From Erodium maritimum (lineage: Eukaryota > Streptophyta > Magnoliopsida > Geraniales > Geraniaceae): 64,000 bases of DNA. Below, piece by piece: positions 55,022 to 64,000 of this stretch; the first letter of the stretch is position 1, and each line of letters starts with the position of its first letter. Under the pieces are notes generated by a model. It saw nothing but the letters and a program-made list of their open reading frames with translations, was not told the DNA's origin and ran no database searches. The DNA is taken from assembly GCA_963921825.1 (NCBI GenBank), contig OY997589.1, positions 79,282,523 through 79,346,522 of the forward strand. Reading direction: 5' to 3'. Position numbers and translations under genes: made by a program.

Positions 55022-56564
55022 TTGATCTACAACAGATAAAATTCAATCAGTAAACTGAATAAATTTTATGAAGATCAAGCTTAAACACCAACAATCAATT
55101 CTAAACCTTTAGAATATGAAACCAAGATCCTTGATTCACTCGATTAAGCTGAACTAATGCTCACCACTTAATCGAGCTATGTAGGTAGGACTCCATCCAA
55201 TCACATCCAATGTGACTCTTGGCTAGGGTATGCACTTATGTACACGGCTTACCCTATCTGTTACCCTAGCTCAACCTCAGGCTGAGAATCGTAGTCGGGT
55301 CCACCAATTTTCAACTATGGCCCGTCACTATGTAGGTGCTCCGCTAATGCGCACGACACCCACATATGTCGTCCAAACCTACTACCCCGCTTTCCCATGG
55401 ATGCTCCGCTAATGCGCACGACACCCATAGGACGGGGAGGTAGTAAGGTGTTGATAATTGGGAGGTATCGGACATGACCCGTTTTTACTTGTCCGGTTGT
55501 GTTTAAAACTTTGACACATCCTAGATGCGATGAGCACATCAACTACATTCCAAATGCAATGATGCCTCAAATTACATCCAATGTAATTCTTCCTTCGAAC
55601 CCGTCAACTACATCCAATGTAATGACGATTCTAAGGGCTCACACACAAGGATTAAAATTCCAATTTTATCTTTGCATGTGAGGTGATATGCTCGGTAAAT
55701 AAAGTTAAGCATGCAATTCTAAAACACATAGAATTAATCATGCATAAACTAAACCAAGCATAAAGCGATAAATGTGCACATAATAGCCCCCTAAACTAAC
55801 TCCCACTAGCTTCTTGAGCTCCACCGACTCCAAGCCGATGCCAACACCCGAAAAGCCACCAAATGACCTTTTCGCCCTTTCTTCGTGTTGAGTAAAATAT
55901 TACAATTTAATACACGACTCGCAGGTCGGGAATAAATAAATATTACAAACAAGTGGTTCGACGACCACACCTTGAAAGAATAATTACACGTTAACTCTAA
56001 CGGCTCGCAGGCCGTGAAAAGCGATAAATAATTAAATTGAGCTCGGGGCTATTATGTACACCATGCCAACATCACATCACACATCGTGTTATCAAACAAG
56101 AATGTTATCAAACATCATGTGATTTTCCGGTTTTAATTAATAGCCAAGTTTCGAAATTTTTTGATGCTCGGTTTATCGAAACCGTTCAAAAATGAAACTT
56201 TTGAACATTTGATCTTCGAGTTCGTCATGACGGTTCCAAACTCGTCATAACTAACAAAACGGTTTAGCCTTAGCATATCAACCATCCAATGGTCATGCTT
56301 GGCCTAGCTCCGTCCAACGGAGCCCCAATCGGTCTCGGTTTCGGCTCCCCGAGAGTCCCGCTCCCGAGACCCGAAAAATCAAACTTTTTTCAAAATTTCC
56401 AGATTTGAAATAATTTTCAAAAATTCATTTTACATGCATTAAATCCATAAACAAGAATTTAAAACATGTTATCAAACAATTTAGCAAAACAACATGCCAA
56501 AAAACGAAACTTTCAAGCAAAACCGAAACTTTGAACACCGTCTTGTGAATCCCGAAGGTAGCAC
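55022..56564 (-). other. Copia-A copy 3 leader, hairpin-rich
   Basis: It has the same structured leader as copy 2, with homologous hairpins: CCA-triloop units at 55201-55215, 55570-55588 and 55602-55627, and the repeated 24-base motif near 55339 and 55403. The last 540 bp before the primer site are A/T-rich and without frames. Confidence 0.75.
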
Positions 56565-56577
56565 GGCTCTGATACCA
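56565..56577 (-). promoter_or_regulatory. Primer binding site, Copia-A copy 3
   Basis: Minus-strand TGGTATCAGAGCC, initiator tRNA-Met type. Confidence 0.92.
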
Positions 56578-56578
56578 C

Positions 56579-58266
56579 TGTTGGGTCTCGAGGTAGGGTT
56601 GGAGATGAACCAACTCGCAGCGGAAAATCAATGAAAACCAAGAGACGATTAAAACCATGAAACAACTAACAAAGAATGGATTCACAAGAGAAAAATTCAG
56701 CACTAGTTCTTACCAAAACAAGAACACCGGTTAACGAATGATTGGCTTGAGTCTCCAAGACGCCTACGTATCCACATGGGAATCAAAGCCACGTAGTTCT
56801 TCTCTTTGAGGACTCAAGAACACAAAAATGGAGGTGGAAACTAGCCAAACCCGAAATGGCCATGGAAGAGGGAGAGAAAATGTGTTTCCTATTCTTGTCT
56901 AGTGTTTGTTATGTTGAAAAAAGATGACTTAAACATAACAAAACCCATACTTGTCCAACTAAAGGCATGGGACAAGTATGGTGTCAAGTAAGGTGTAAAT
57001 AGGACAAAGTATGGCAAGACAAGATTGGGTTAGGTGGTGAATCACCAACACCTTAATCCTTGTCTTGCTTACTTAGTACTAATTAATCAAGACTTGATTA
57101 ATTAGTTCCATGGGCCTTGGTTGCATGGGCCTTTCATGGGCCTCTTGGAACATGGCCCGTGGCCATTTCCAACGAGGTCCCGTGATTCGCTCATCGCCTC
57201 CATGCCTTCCATACCGGAAATGTCCAACATTATCCGACGCGATCAATCCCAAGACTCCAAGCCTTGTCTCGATCTGTGAAGTCCTATTCACTTACGGGCA
57301 CATGACCCAAAACCCAGTTTTGGTCATGTCCCGAGACAACTCCCTTTTGGCCATTCTCCATAAATGTGTCAATGAGTTTCATCCTCCGGTGTGACCCTTA
57401 GGTTTATGCATGTCAATAGATCAACGTAAAATCCCATTTTACTTGATCCTATTTAAGTGGCAACTAACGAGACTTTAGTATTGCCTGACACTACATAACG
57501 AATCGACCCTGTCGATTCTAACCTTTCCGTCGTCCCTGTCATTATCCTTTTATCTCTGATATCCTGATTGAGATAAGGCATAGAGCCGTCATCCTTATTA
57601 TTCTCAATCACCGTTCCTTGATATGTGAGATGACTGAAGATATGATACCCAGTATCATGTGCATGGCCATGCTATTCTTCCAGTCACTCTCGATCAAGTG
57701 GCCGAGAACCGATATCTTTCTCATACCTTAGTATGAGGGATAAATCCCTTAGCCGTCTTTCGTGTCACTCATGTAGCCCGTCCCCAAGCCAATCCTGGCC
57801 GTTATGGAAGCCCTGTTACGGACAACGTTAGGCTCAGGTCAAACTCAGTTGTTGACTACATAGCGATCACAAAGACTCCTTGGTCTAAGGATACATGACA
57901 AGCTACAACACTGAATATGTTCATGACTTAATCTATGGCACATATTCAGGGCGGGTCGTCCAATATCATGTCCCACATGATATCTATGATCAGACTCTGG
58001 AATCCCATTCCAATGACTAACAGAACGTAAGCCATAAAGAGCCATCTTTCATACTAGTCGCTTCTAGTGAAGCTTTGTTGACTAGGGACCCATCGAGTGT
58101 GATCTATCTCGATCTATGGTTCTATTCGCATGGTGGGCATAGATCAGAGCACACATCGATATATTACTCCAACACATAAGTAATATAAAGCCGCTTTAAT
58201 TTTATTGCTAACGATGATATATACATTTGGACATTTAGGATTGAACTATGGGCACTAAGACTAACA
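56579..58266 (-). repeat. Copia-A copy 3, 5' LTR (mosaic)
   Basis: From 56579 to about 56905 diagnostic bases equal copy 2 (AGAGACGATT, GGATTCACAAG, ACAAAAATGG, GTCTAGTG). From about 56970 to 58266 they equal the element's own 3' LTR (ACAAGTATGGTGTCAAG, GATCTGTGAAG, ATCTCTGATATCC, ACTCTGGAATCC). The switch lies between these points. Confidence 0.92.
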
Positions 58267-58887
58267 GTACCCTCCGGTGCGCAGTCGGTAAAGAGCAGAG
58301 GGATGTGTCCCCATTAGGTGTGTAGCACCTTCCGGCGCGTGATCGGTAAAGTGTTGAGGCTTGTGGTTGTGGTTTGCGTGATTTTGATCACTTCTGTGTT
58401 GTGTTCTTTGAGGCCGTCATTATGGTGTCGGGTCTACATTACGTGTACGGGTGTTTAGTTTGGTTGGGGAAAGTAACAGTTTTCGTGTGACAGTCGGGAT
58501 ATTTGAGTTGGGGATAGTAGTCCCTGGTGTTTTTTTTGGTGTTGGTGTTTCCGGTATTTCTGATGGTATGCCGTAGTCAGTCTGGTATCCGTGGTGGTGA
58601 GCGAACGCTCACCTCTAGCTGCTTTTTCTACAGGTACTGGTCGCGAGGCGGACTAGGGGAACTCTCGAAGCTTGAAGAGCTGGGAGCGGGAGTCCGGGTT
58701 ATTGGGAGTTTAGCGACGTACGCTTTGGCTTTTGTCCGCTTGTTTTGGACGCTTTTCAGTTGTAAAATATTGTTTTTGATTAACTCAAAGTGGTGATTTT
58801 AAGCGGTTTTATTAAAATGTTTGAAATGGTTTTATTGTTTCACCGTTCGCGTTCCGGGTTCGGTCCTACTGAATTTGGGGCGTGACA
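58267..58887 (+). repeat. Gypsy-b 3' LTR, end
   Basis: It resumes with the duplicated GTACC and contains the last part of the 120-bp repeat, the palindrome 58596-58613, the acceptor-like CTTTTTCTACAG, and ends GGGCGTGACA. CCTTT at 58888-58892 is the Gypsy-b target duplication. Confidence 0.94.
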
Positions 58888-58892
58888 CCTTT

Positions 58893-60200
58893 CATCGGAT
58901 GAATGGCTTTTCAGCCTGTTGAACCGGGAAGGAAAGGTTTTTAAGGAGGATGCATTCCGAAGGCCTAACTGTAAAGGTAACTATTTTAGTTTTGTGTGGG
59001 TGCGTGGTGCCGATACCGATGTTGTGATTGCAAAACTCAGTGGTAGCTCGGTCAAAGGTATGTGTTGTTGGTTGATATGGCCTGGGAAAGAGGCAAGCCA
59101 AGTTCTTTTATTGGAAAGGTTTAGAAGAGGAATTTGAATCCTTCATCAATTGCAATTATTCGTCCCTAGGCAAGTCTGTTACATTGCATTGGTTTGATAG
59201 TCCCTAAACGATGTGGTATAGCTTTGTTAGGGTGTTTAGCAGTAGAACTTTCTAGTCGAAGTTTGGAAGCATTCGGAAGGATATTTAAAAAGAAGGTGTT
59301 TTGGATCTTGATTTTCGTTCTTTTGGCAAGACAATGAAGAGAGTACAGTCCCTAGTATCTTCAGATCGGGAAATTTGGTCGCTGATTCTGTTCACTTTGA
59401 CGATGTTTTTGGGTATGATTCAAAAGTCGGTGTTGAATGATCGATTTCCTTTACGGGTGCGGGGTTTAGGGAGGGTTAAAATCATCACCTTCTTCTCTAG
59501 AGTTCTTGGATTCTGTCCACCTTAACGAGTTCTCTGTCCCTCTAACAGTTAATTAGTGTGAGATAGCACCGTTTGTAGAGGTTTATGACCCTCTCCCCTC
59601 TCCCTTTACTGGAAACACATTTATTGAGGATGATTTCACAATTGAGGGTTAAGGTCGAAATAAGAAGAGAAGGCTTTAAGGTCAAGGGAAGAAGAAGGTC
59701 ACAGAAAAGGTTTTTTTATAAGATTCGGCCCAAGTCTAGTAGCAGGGATAGAAGAGGTGTGGTTTCAATCGTTTTGGCGGGTTAGGTGGTTCATCGTGCC
59801 TTGGCCTCTTGCTTGGCCATGGTTTTTAATCCTATGGATAAGTCTTTGAGTTCTGAGGTTGGGATTCAAGATGAGACTCGTTCGTTTACCCTTTGTGATG
59901 GTCAAGTTTGGTTTGATTGGTCTCGTCTGTAGTTTTACTTCTCCCCATGGTGGTCGGGGTTGTTTCCCTTTTGTTTTGTAGTTTGGGTCGTTTTTTTTTG
60001 TGTTTTTTTTTGTGGTTTCTTGTTTGTGTTTTAGTTGTTTCCTCCGTGCGGGAGTTGTTAGCTCTTGTGATAGTTGTTTGTTAGCTCTTTTGAGATTCGT
60101 TTTCGTTCTGAGGATGAGGCCCTTTTTCGGGTGCCTCTCTTTGCCTTGTTCTTCCATCTCAGGAGGACAAGAGCTTAATAAATTTTCACTTATCAAAAAA
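58893..60200 (+). pseudogene. LINE-2 ORF1 remainder and 3' untranslated region
   Basis: Plus-strand pieces 58919-59137 (GKVFKEDAFRRPNCKG, FVWVRGADTD, GMCCWLIWPGKE) and 59585-59785 (basic, GRRRSQKRFFYK) look like plant LINE ORF1. The 3' part from about 59800 is G/T-rich noncoding sequence ending in ACTTATCAAAAAAA, the same end as LINE-1. No ORF2 sequence is present at all. The 143-codon minus frame at 60196-59765 is a shadow. Confidence 0.72.
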
Positions 60201-60304
60201 ATTAATAATACGAATCATCCAAAGATTGGCTCATAATCATGATATTTATTTTTCCGTCATCATCTGCAAACCAGTAAGAGATGTTTGATTAGATCTTCAG
60301 TATC

Positions 60305-60330
60305 TTTTTTTTATCAGCGAGGTTTTATAA
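60305..60330 (-). mobile_element. 26-bp, extremely truncated LINE insertion
   Basis: TTTTTTTTATCAGCGAGGTT resembles the reverse complement of the LINE 3' terminus seen at 27808-27830. It is flanked by ATCTTCAGTATC (60293-60304) and ATCTTCAGGATC (60331-60342), a 12-bp target duplication with one mismatch. The insertion would be a poly-A plus about 18 bp of LINE tail. Confidence 0.65.
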
Positions 60331-60343
60331 ATCTTCAGGATCT

Positions 60344-60429
60344 AAGTCATGAATAAAGTTTGTATCTACCCTTTTTATTTTATTTCAAGTCATGAATAAA
60401 GTTTGTATCTACCCTTTTTATTTTATTTC
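60344..60429. repeat. Perfect 43-bp tandem duplication
   Basis: Two identical adjacent copies (60344-60386 and 60387-60429) starting AAGTCATGAATAAAG. It is unique in the window and probably arose by replication slippage or break repair. Confidence 0.95.
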
Positions 60430-60983
60430 AATCAAATCTTTGATCGTACTTCATGTACGCAATCAAATACATTTACAATAAAAATTTCATCGCGTTCATG
60501 AGTGCCTTTCATACTTATTCCACTTCTAGTGGTACACCTTTTTATTTTTGCACAGGTATAAAAATTACACGCCCATAACCATGACCGCGACCACGTCTGG
60601 AGCCTCAGCCTTGCCTGGGTCAGGATCTACCATCATATCCTGTCACATTCACTTTTGAGAATGGAGTGCTGCCAATAGGCGGATCTAGATGGTTTTCTTC
60701 AATAATTTGTTTTTTCAGCAATGAGTACATGAAGTCTGATTCTTTTTGTATTCTCGGAAATTCTACTGCAAGAGCATACTAGATGGAAGAAATGTAATGA
60801 AAAGATTTTTCATCGATTATAAATAGTATGATGATGCTTGAAAATAGTTTCTTTGATTTATCTTGCATTCTTTATGTGAGCATTAGGTCACAATTTTCAT
60901 TAGTTTTCACACATCTTGAACGACAAGTTACATAAACACGTTTCTTGACCATTATAGAACTTCATATTCAAAATATCATGACT

Positions 60984-61783
60984 TGTGTAAACTTCAGGCT
61001 ACACATATCGAATATACATAATGCCCACATAAATATGAATAAGTATATATTATGGTCACACAATGAACGAACTGATGTGGTAAACATTATAATGCAGAAA
61101 ATAAACATAATCGCACACCGAGTGAACTCGCGAGGCAAATATAGGAATTAGACATACACATGACCCCACACCGAGCGAACTCGTGGGGTAACCAATATAT
61201 AAATAATTGCATAGAAAAAAAAATTAGGCTTCAAAACTTGGACAAAAGTTATAGGCTTCGGGGTTATGGCTTTTCTTGTGACTTTAATCACAATTTACAA
61301 GTTTCAGACATGTGGTTAGTGTTATGACTAATCACATTTTACAGGCTTCCTCGGGCATGTGGTCTGTCATTTGGTCATAAAAGTAAGTTTCAAGTTTAAC
61401 TTTTAACCAAATCTTTAGGTTTTGTCAACATTATGTTCATGTGAACTTCGGGTCATATTAAATTCAGTTATTATAAGACACACGGTCTTAAATCATAATT
61501 GTAGGTTTAGTAAAACTGTTCTTTAAATATTTTGAACTTCGGGTTCAAAATGCTTCAATTTTAATAAACCTTGATGTTATGAGTATCAAATATAAAATAA
61601 ATAATTAAATACAGATATATGTGATAACCGCCATATTTTTTGATGTAAAAGATCCAATATATTATTATCGATCACATAGCATACTCATGGAGTATATATA
61701 ATAATATACATAAAAACGAAGTAAAAATAAATAAACTTATATATATAAAGTATGTTTAAGTATTTATGAAAACTGAGTGATCG
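60984..61783 (-). ncRNA. Copia-B leader with loop-constant hairpins
   Basis: Two hairpin types. Type 1 has loop CTTCGGG or CTTCAGG with changing stems: TGTGTA/TACACA (60984-61005), ATGTGA/TCATAT (61439-61458), ATTTTGAA/TTCAAAAT (61529-61551) and a weaker one around 61244-61274. Type 2 has ACCGAGYGAACTC inside TCGC/GCGA (61111-61133) and CCCCAC/GTGGGG (61164-61188). A diverged tandem pair lies at 61290-61375. The rest is A/T-rich without frames. Confidence 0.65.
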
Positions 61784-62049
61784 TGTTGATAATGTATTGT
61801 AAATGGAAGAACAATATTAGAGACCATAAGAGAACATGGAGAGAATAGTATAGATCATTGTACTGATGTATTTTCATACTTTACAATAGCCTCTATTTGT
61901 AGGCTCATAACATGTACATGAGAAGACATAACATTAATGACATATTAATATAATACACATTAATCTATACTTAAATAATGGAAATGAAAAAACAAAGAAC
62001 TTGTAACATAAATATAGAAGCCTGCATGAATTGAAGAAGTCATCCAACA
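61784..62049 (-). repeat. Copia-B 5' LTR (266 bp)
   Basis: The minus strand starts TGTTGGATGACTTC and ends TATCAACA; the plus-strand bases just left of it (CTGAGTGATC) resemble a decayed tRNA-Met primer site. Its partner LTR is not in the window, so the borders rest on the TG...CA ends and the primer-site position. Confidence 0.7.
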
Positions 62050-62335
62050 CATATATTCATAACAATATTCTATTTTTAATTATATCATTTTATAAACACA
62101 AGAGACACGAGGCTTCTTGATGAGACGTTAGGTTGCGACCCACAAGCTCTAGTTTAGAGGCGTTAGTGAGATAGATTGCTTCGTATGGGATGTCTGTATG
62201 GCATCATGAAATGTCGTGTTGTACCATAATTTAGACCATGACAGCCATTTTTTCGTATTGCAAGGGAAATTCTAGCACATGCACCTTATGTATGTTTCAA
62301 AGCATTTGTTCACGATCTTCGTCTGACTATTTTCT
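62050..62335. other. Unassigned 286 bp between Copia-B and Gypsy-c
   Basis: No frame, repeat or similarity to other parts of the window was seen. It may be part of an older host sequence into which Copia-B inserted. Confidence 0.5.
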
Positions 62336-64000
62336 TGTAAGAACCACTCCCGGTCAACGCCAGTCAAATCGGCGAAAAACAGGAAAATTTAAAATTTTGG
62401 GACAGACACTTAAATGAACCTAAATTTGACCCCGAGGGTCATACCGGACTTAAGTCGACCCCGAGATTGACCAAAGTGAGTTCTGGGGACTCAGGGCAAC
62501 TTTCTGACCAATTTGGGAAAGGTTGACTTTTTGCTGGAAAAGTCAACCGAGCGACGTTTTGGTCCGTTCGAGGTCCGTTTTGGATCCAAAAAGCTTAGCC
62601 GTCGTCACAGCGGTCTTAGTTGAGCCGTTTCTTTGTAGCCTGTGAAGTTTCGTAATTTCTTGGAAAAAGTGGCCGTTCGGGGCCCGAGACGGCCGAATTT
62701 CGCGAATCTGATTGAAAAATATCTAGAAGATATTTTCCAAAAGGTCTGGGACCCACTTGCCACATGTCAATTATATGGTGGTGTTAGGTGATTTTTGAAA
62801 CAAGACAAGGATGAGAGAGGGGGGTAGGTTCGGCCACACTTGTAAAAAAGTGGAGGTTTTTGGAGAGAGAAAGGAGATAGAAGGAGTTGGGAGTTTAGGG
62901 TTTTCCCGACGATCCAACCGGTGGATCGTCTCAACGATCAAGGAATCGAGCTCCCATCGTCATTTCCTACGGTGAGTATCATTTCGATTTTCGTTTTGGT
63001 ACGTTTAAAGTTTAGGGTTTGGTTTAAAACGAGTAGGCTATGGAGGAGTTGAGGTGTGGGGTTCGTTGGAGACGTTTTGGAGCGAAGGATGAACGTTTTC
63101 CCGTGACCGGAGGCTCGGGGGAGCTCCGGCCACCGTGGATGGTGGCTACCGGAGTGGGGGTGGCTGGCCGGAGCTAGGATCAGCCACCATGGTGGTGGAC
63201 CGGCCCAAAACCGGCCAAGCCACCCACGGCCCTTGATGGCCAAGTGGGGCCCACATGCTCGGGTCTCGGGTTTTCGTGTTAGGGTGGTTTAGGACATTCC
63301 CCAAGTCGTTAATCCACACCCGGAACGAATTTTGGAATTAAATTGTAAAAGTTGTAAATTACGGGTTTAGAAACTTTAAACGCGAATTAAATTGCTCAGA
63401 AGTCGGAAATTGATTCCGTCGATTGCGTTGGAACCCTTGAATTATTCTAAGATCGTGGAAACGAAAACGGGAATTTTCTGAGCCCTGGAAGGACGTTTTC
63501 CAATCCCGGGCAGATTCGCCGGGTCGGGCGAAACGGGCCTTTCCGGGCCCATTATCGACAATGTCGAGTAATTGGGAAGTTTGGGAGTTATCGACATTGT
63601 TGGGGTTGCGTTTGGGCGTCAAGTGTATTAAAATTCAGTTTATACCTGCGAACTTAAAAGTGTTTTAAATTGTGTTCTTATTAGATCGTGCCACCGACAG
63701 AGGAAAGGGAAAGCTAGGTGAGTGATCGTGAGCACGCCGGAGCTTGGTTGGGAACTTTTGGGAAAGCGTACGAGTTAGGGAAAAGTAGCCGGATCTCGGC
63801 CCTGACTAGGGAAAGCTAACAGTAGAAATGCATGTGACACTTGGGTGTCGTGGGTTAAGTAAGTTTATCGGACAATAGAAAGGCAGGCGACACCGGGTGG
63901 TGTCGTATGATACGGGAACGTATCGAACAATAGAAATGCATGTGACACTTAGTAGTGTCGTAGGAGCAGTGAACGTATTGATATTAGAAATACTGGAGGC
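62336..64000 (+). repeat. Gypsy-c LTR, cut by window end
   Basis: It starts TGTAAGAACCACTCCCGG with no polypurine tract upstream, so it is a 5' or solo LTR. Features in order: inverted repeat GAAAATATCT-like at 62714, GA-rich tract, AGGGTTTT, donor GTGAGTATC near 62970, acceptor near 63684, and a four-hairpin array at 63836-63959. It closely resembles the Gypsy-a LTR. Confidence 0.92.

Larger units (their letters stand above)
49803..58266 (-). mobile_element. Copia-A copy 3, structurally complete (8,464 bp)
   Basis: The only Copia-A copy with both LTRs whole (49803-51489 and 56579-58266), PPT, primer site and all domain regions, flanked by GTACC at 49798-49802 and 58267-58271. It interrupts the 120-bp repeat of the Gypsy-b 3' LTR. 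Pol carries the same inactivating lesions as the other copies. Its 5' LTR is a mosaic: about 390 bp match copy 2, the rest matches its own 3' LTR. Confidence 0.96.
31063..58887 (+). mobile_element. Gypsy-b: full-length chromovirus carrying two Copia-A copies
   Basis: The element has LTRs 31063-33903 and 47588-58887 (split), primer site, leader, gag, zinc knuckles, protease, RT, RNase H, integrase, chromodomain and PPT, flanked by CCTTT at 31058-31062 and 58888-58892. Copia-A copies 2 and 3 lie in the leader and 3' LTR. The first LTR bases are TTTCAG rather than TGTAAG, so the terminal TG has mutated. Several stops and frameshifts disable the coding region. Confidence 0.95.
30726..60200 (+). 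mobile_element. LINE-2: L1-type LINE split by Gypsy-b
   Basis: The two halves are 30726-31062 (5' leader and ORF1 start) and 58893-60200 (rest of ORF1 and 3' untranslated region ending TTATCAAAAAAA). The Gypsy-b duplication CCTTT joins them. Outer flanks ATTAATACAAATC (30713-30725) and ATTAATAATACGAATC (60201-60216) are a plausible imperfect target duplication. Total length is only about 1.6 kb: neither endonuclease nor RT is present. The host sequence on both sides is Copia-B. Confidence 0.82.
60217..60983 (-). pseudogene. Copia-B gag remnant
   Basis: The minus strand near 60780-60560 reads FPRIQKESDFMYSLLKKQI, then a Gly/Arg-rich RGRGHGYGR tail, as at the end of copia gag. No frame of useful length remains. 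It is interrupted by a tiny LINE insertion and a 43-bp tandem duplication. Confidence 0.7.
11938..62049 (-). mobile_element. Copia-B: oldest, most fragmented copia element
   Basis: Pieces in consistent order and orientation make one minus-strand element: LTR 61784-62049, leader 60984-61783, gag about 60217-60983, protease/integrase 29214-30725, a 60-bp bridge 27748-27807, and RT start 11938-12566. Target duplications of the intervening elements restore continuity (GTGAT around Copia-C; TTTTGTAAG versus TTTTTTAAG around LINE-1; an imperfect 13-16 bp repeat around LINE-2). About 4 kb is visible; RT/RNase H and the 3' LTR must lie left of Gypsy-a. The 266-bp LTR and RT type suggest an Ivana/Oryco-like lineage (tentative). 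Confidence 0.8.

Noticed and set aside
34103-58266. Copia-A copies 2 and 3 as one segmental duplication
   Set aside because: Different target duplications and different positions in Gypsy-b (leader versus 3' LTR) show separate insertions; later conversion explains the identity.
59765-60196. 143-codon basic minus-strand frame
   Set aside because: Antisense to the LINE-2 3' end; Lys/Arg/Thr-rich because of the G/T-rich plus strand.

Overview
The window is plant nuclear DNA made almost entirely of transposable elements, nested several levels deep. The evidence is Ty1/copia elements primed by initiator-methionine tRNA, Ty3/gypsy chromoviruses with a C-terminal chromodomain and LTRs near 3 kb, and L1-type LINEs. 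I found no host gene, rRNA, tRNA gene or CRISPR array. Such dense nesting suggests an intergenic or pericentromeric part of a large angiosperm genome; I cannot name the species.

Layout. The oldest recognisable element is Copia-B (minus strand), spread over 11938-62049 and running off behind Gypsy-a on the left. From right to left it shows an LTR (61784-62049), a leader, gag, protease/integrase and the start of RT. Into it went: Gypsy-a (1-11937, only its 3' part in the window); Copia-C (12567-27742, TSD GTGAT); LINE-1 (27808-29204, minus); and LINE-2 (30726-60200, plus). LINE-2 was split by Gypsy-b (31063-58887, TSD CCTTT). Copia-C carries a solo LTR of family D (12767-14491, TSD GAGAC) and two gypsy solo LTRs (16390-19871, plus; 23044-25920, minus, TSD TGCTC). 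The youngest layer is Copia-A, three minus-strand copies at 4543-10632 (TSD GTAGG), 34103-41925 (TSD GCTGC) and 49803-58266 (TSD GTACC), all inside gypsy sequence. After Copia-B come 286 bp of unassigned DNA and then another gypsy LTR (62336-64000) cut by the window edge.

Function. Every element is broken: stop codons, frameshifts, deletions or mutated catalytic residues. Copia-C keeps the best-preserved proteins (intact protease and integrase motifs, a 566-codon frame), but its RT box reads YVYD. Copia-A is different in kind. All three independent insertions share the same RT catalytic-box deletion, the same altered protease triad and the same integrase D-to-N change, so this lineage probably moved using proteins supplied by others.

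The most unusual signal is structural. The noncoding leaders and LTRs of Copia-A/D, Copia-B, Copia-C and the gypsies are filled with arrays of short hairpins whose loop sequence is constant within a family while the stems change, in several places with compensatory base-pair changes. Each family has its own loop motif. This looks like an RNA-structure layer shared by unrelated LTR elements, and it is the candidate undescribed system in the window.
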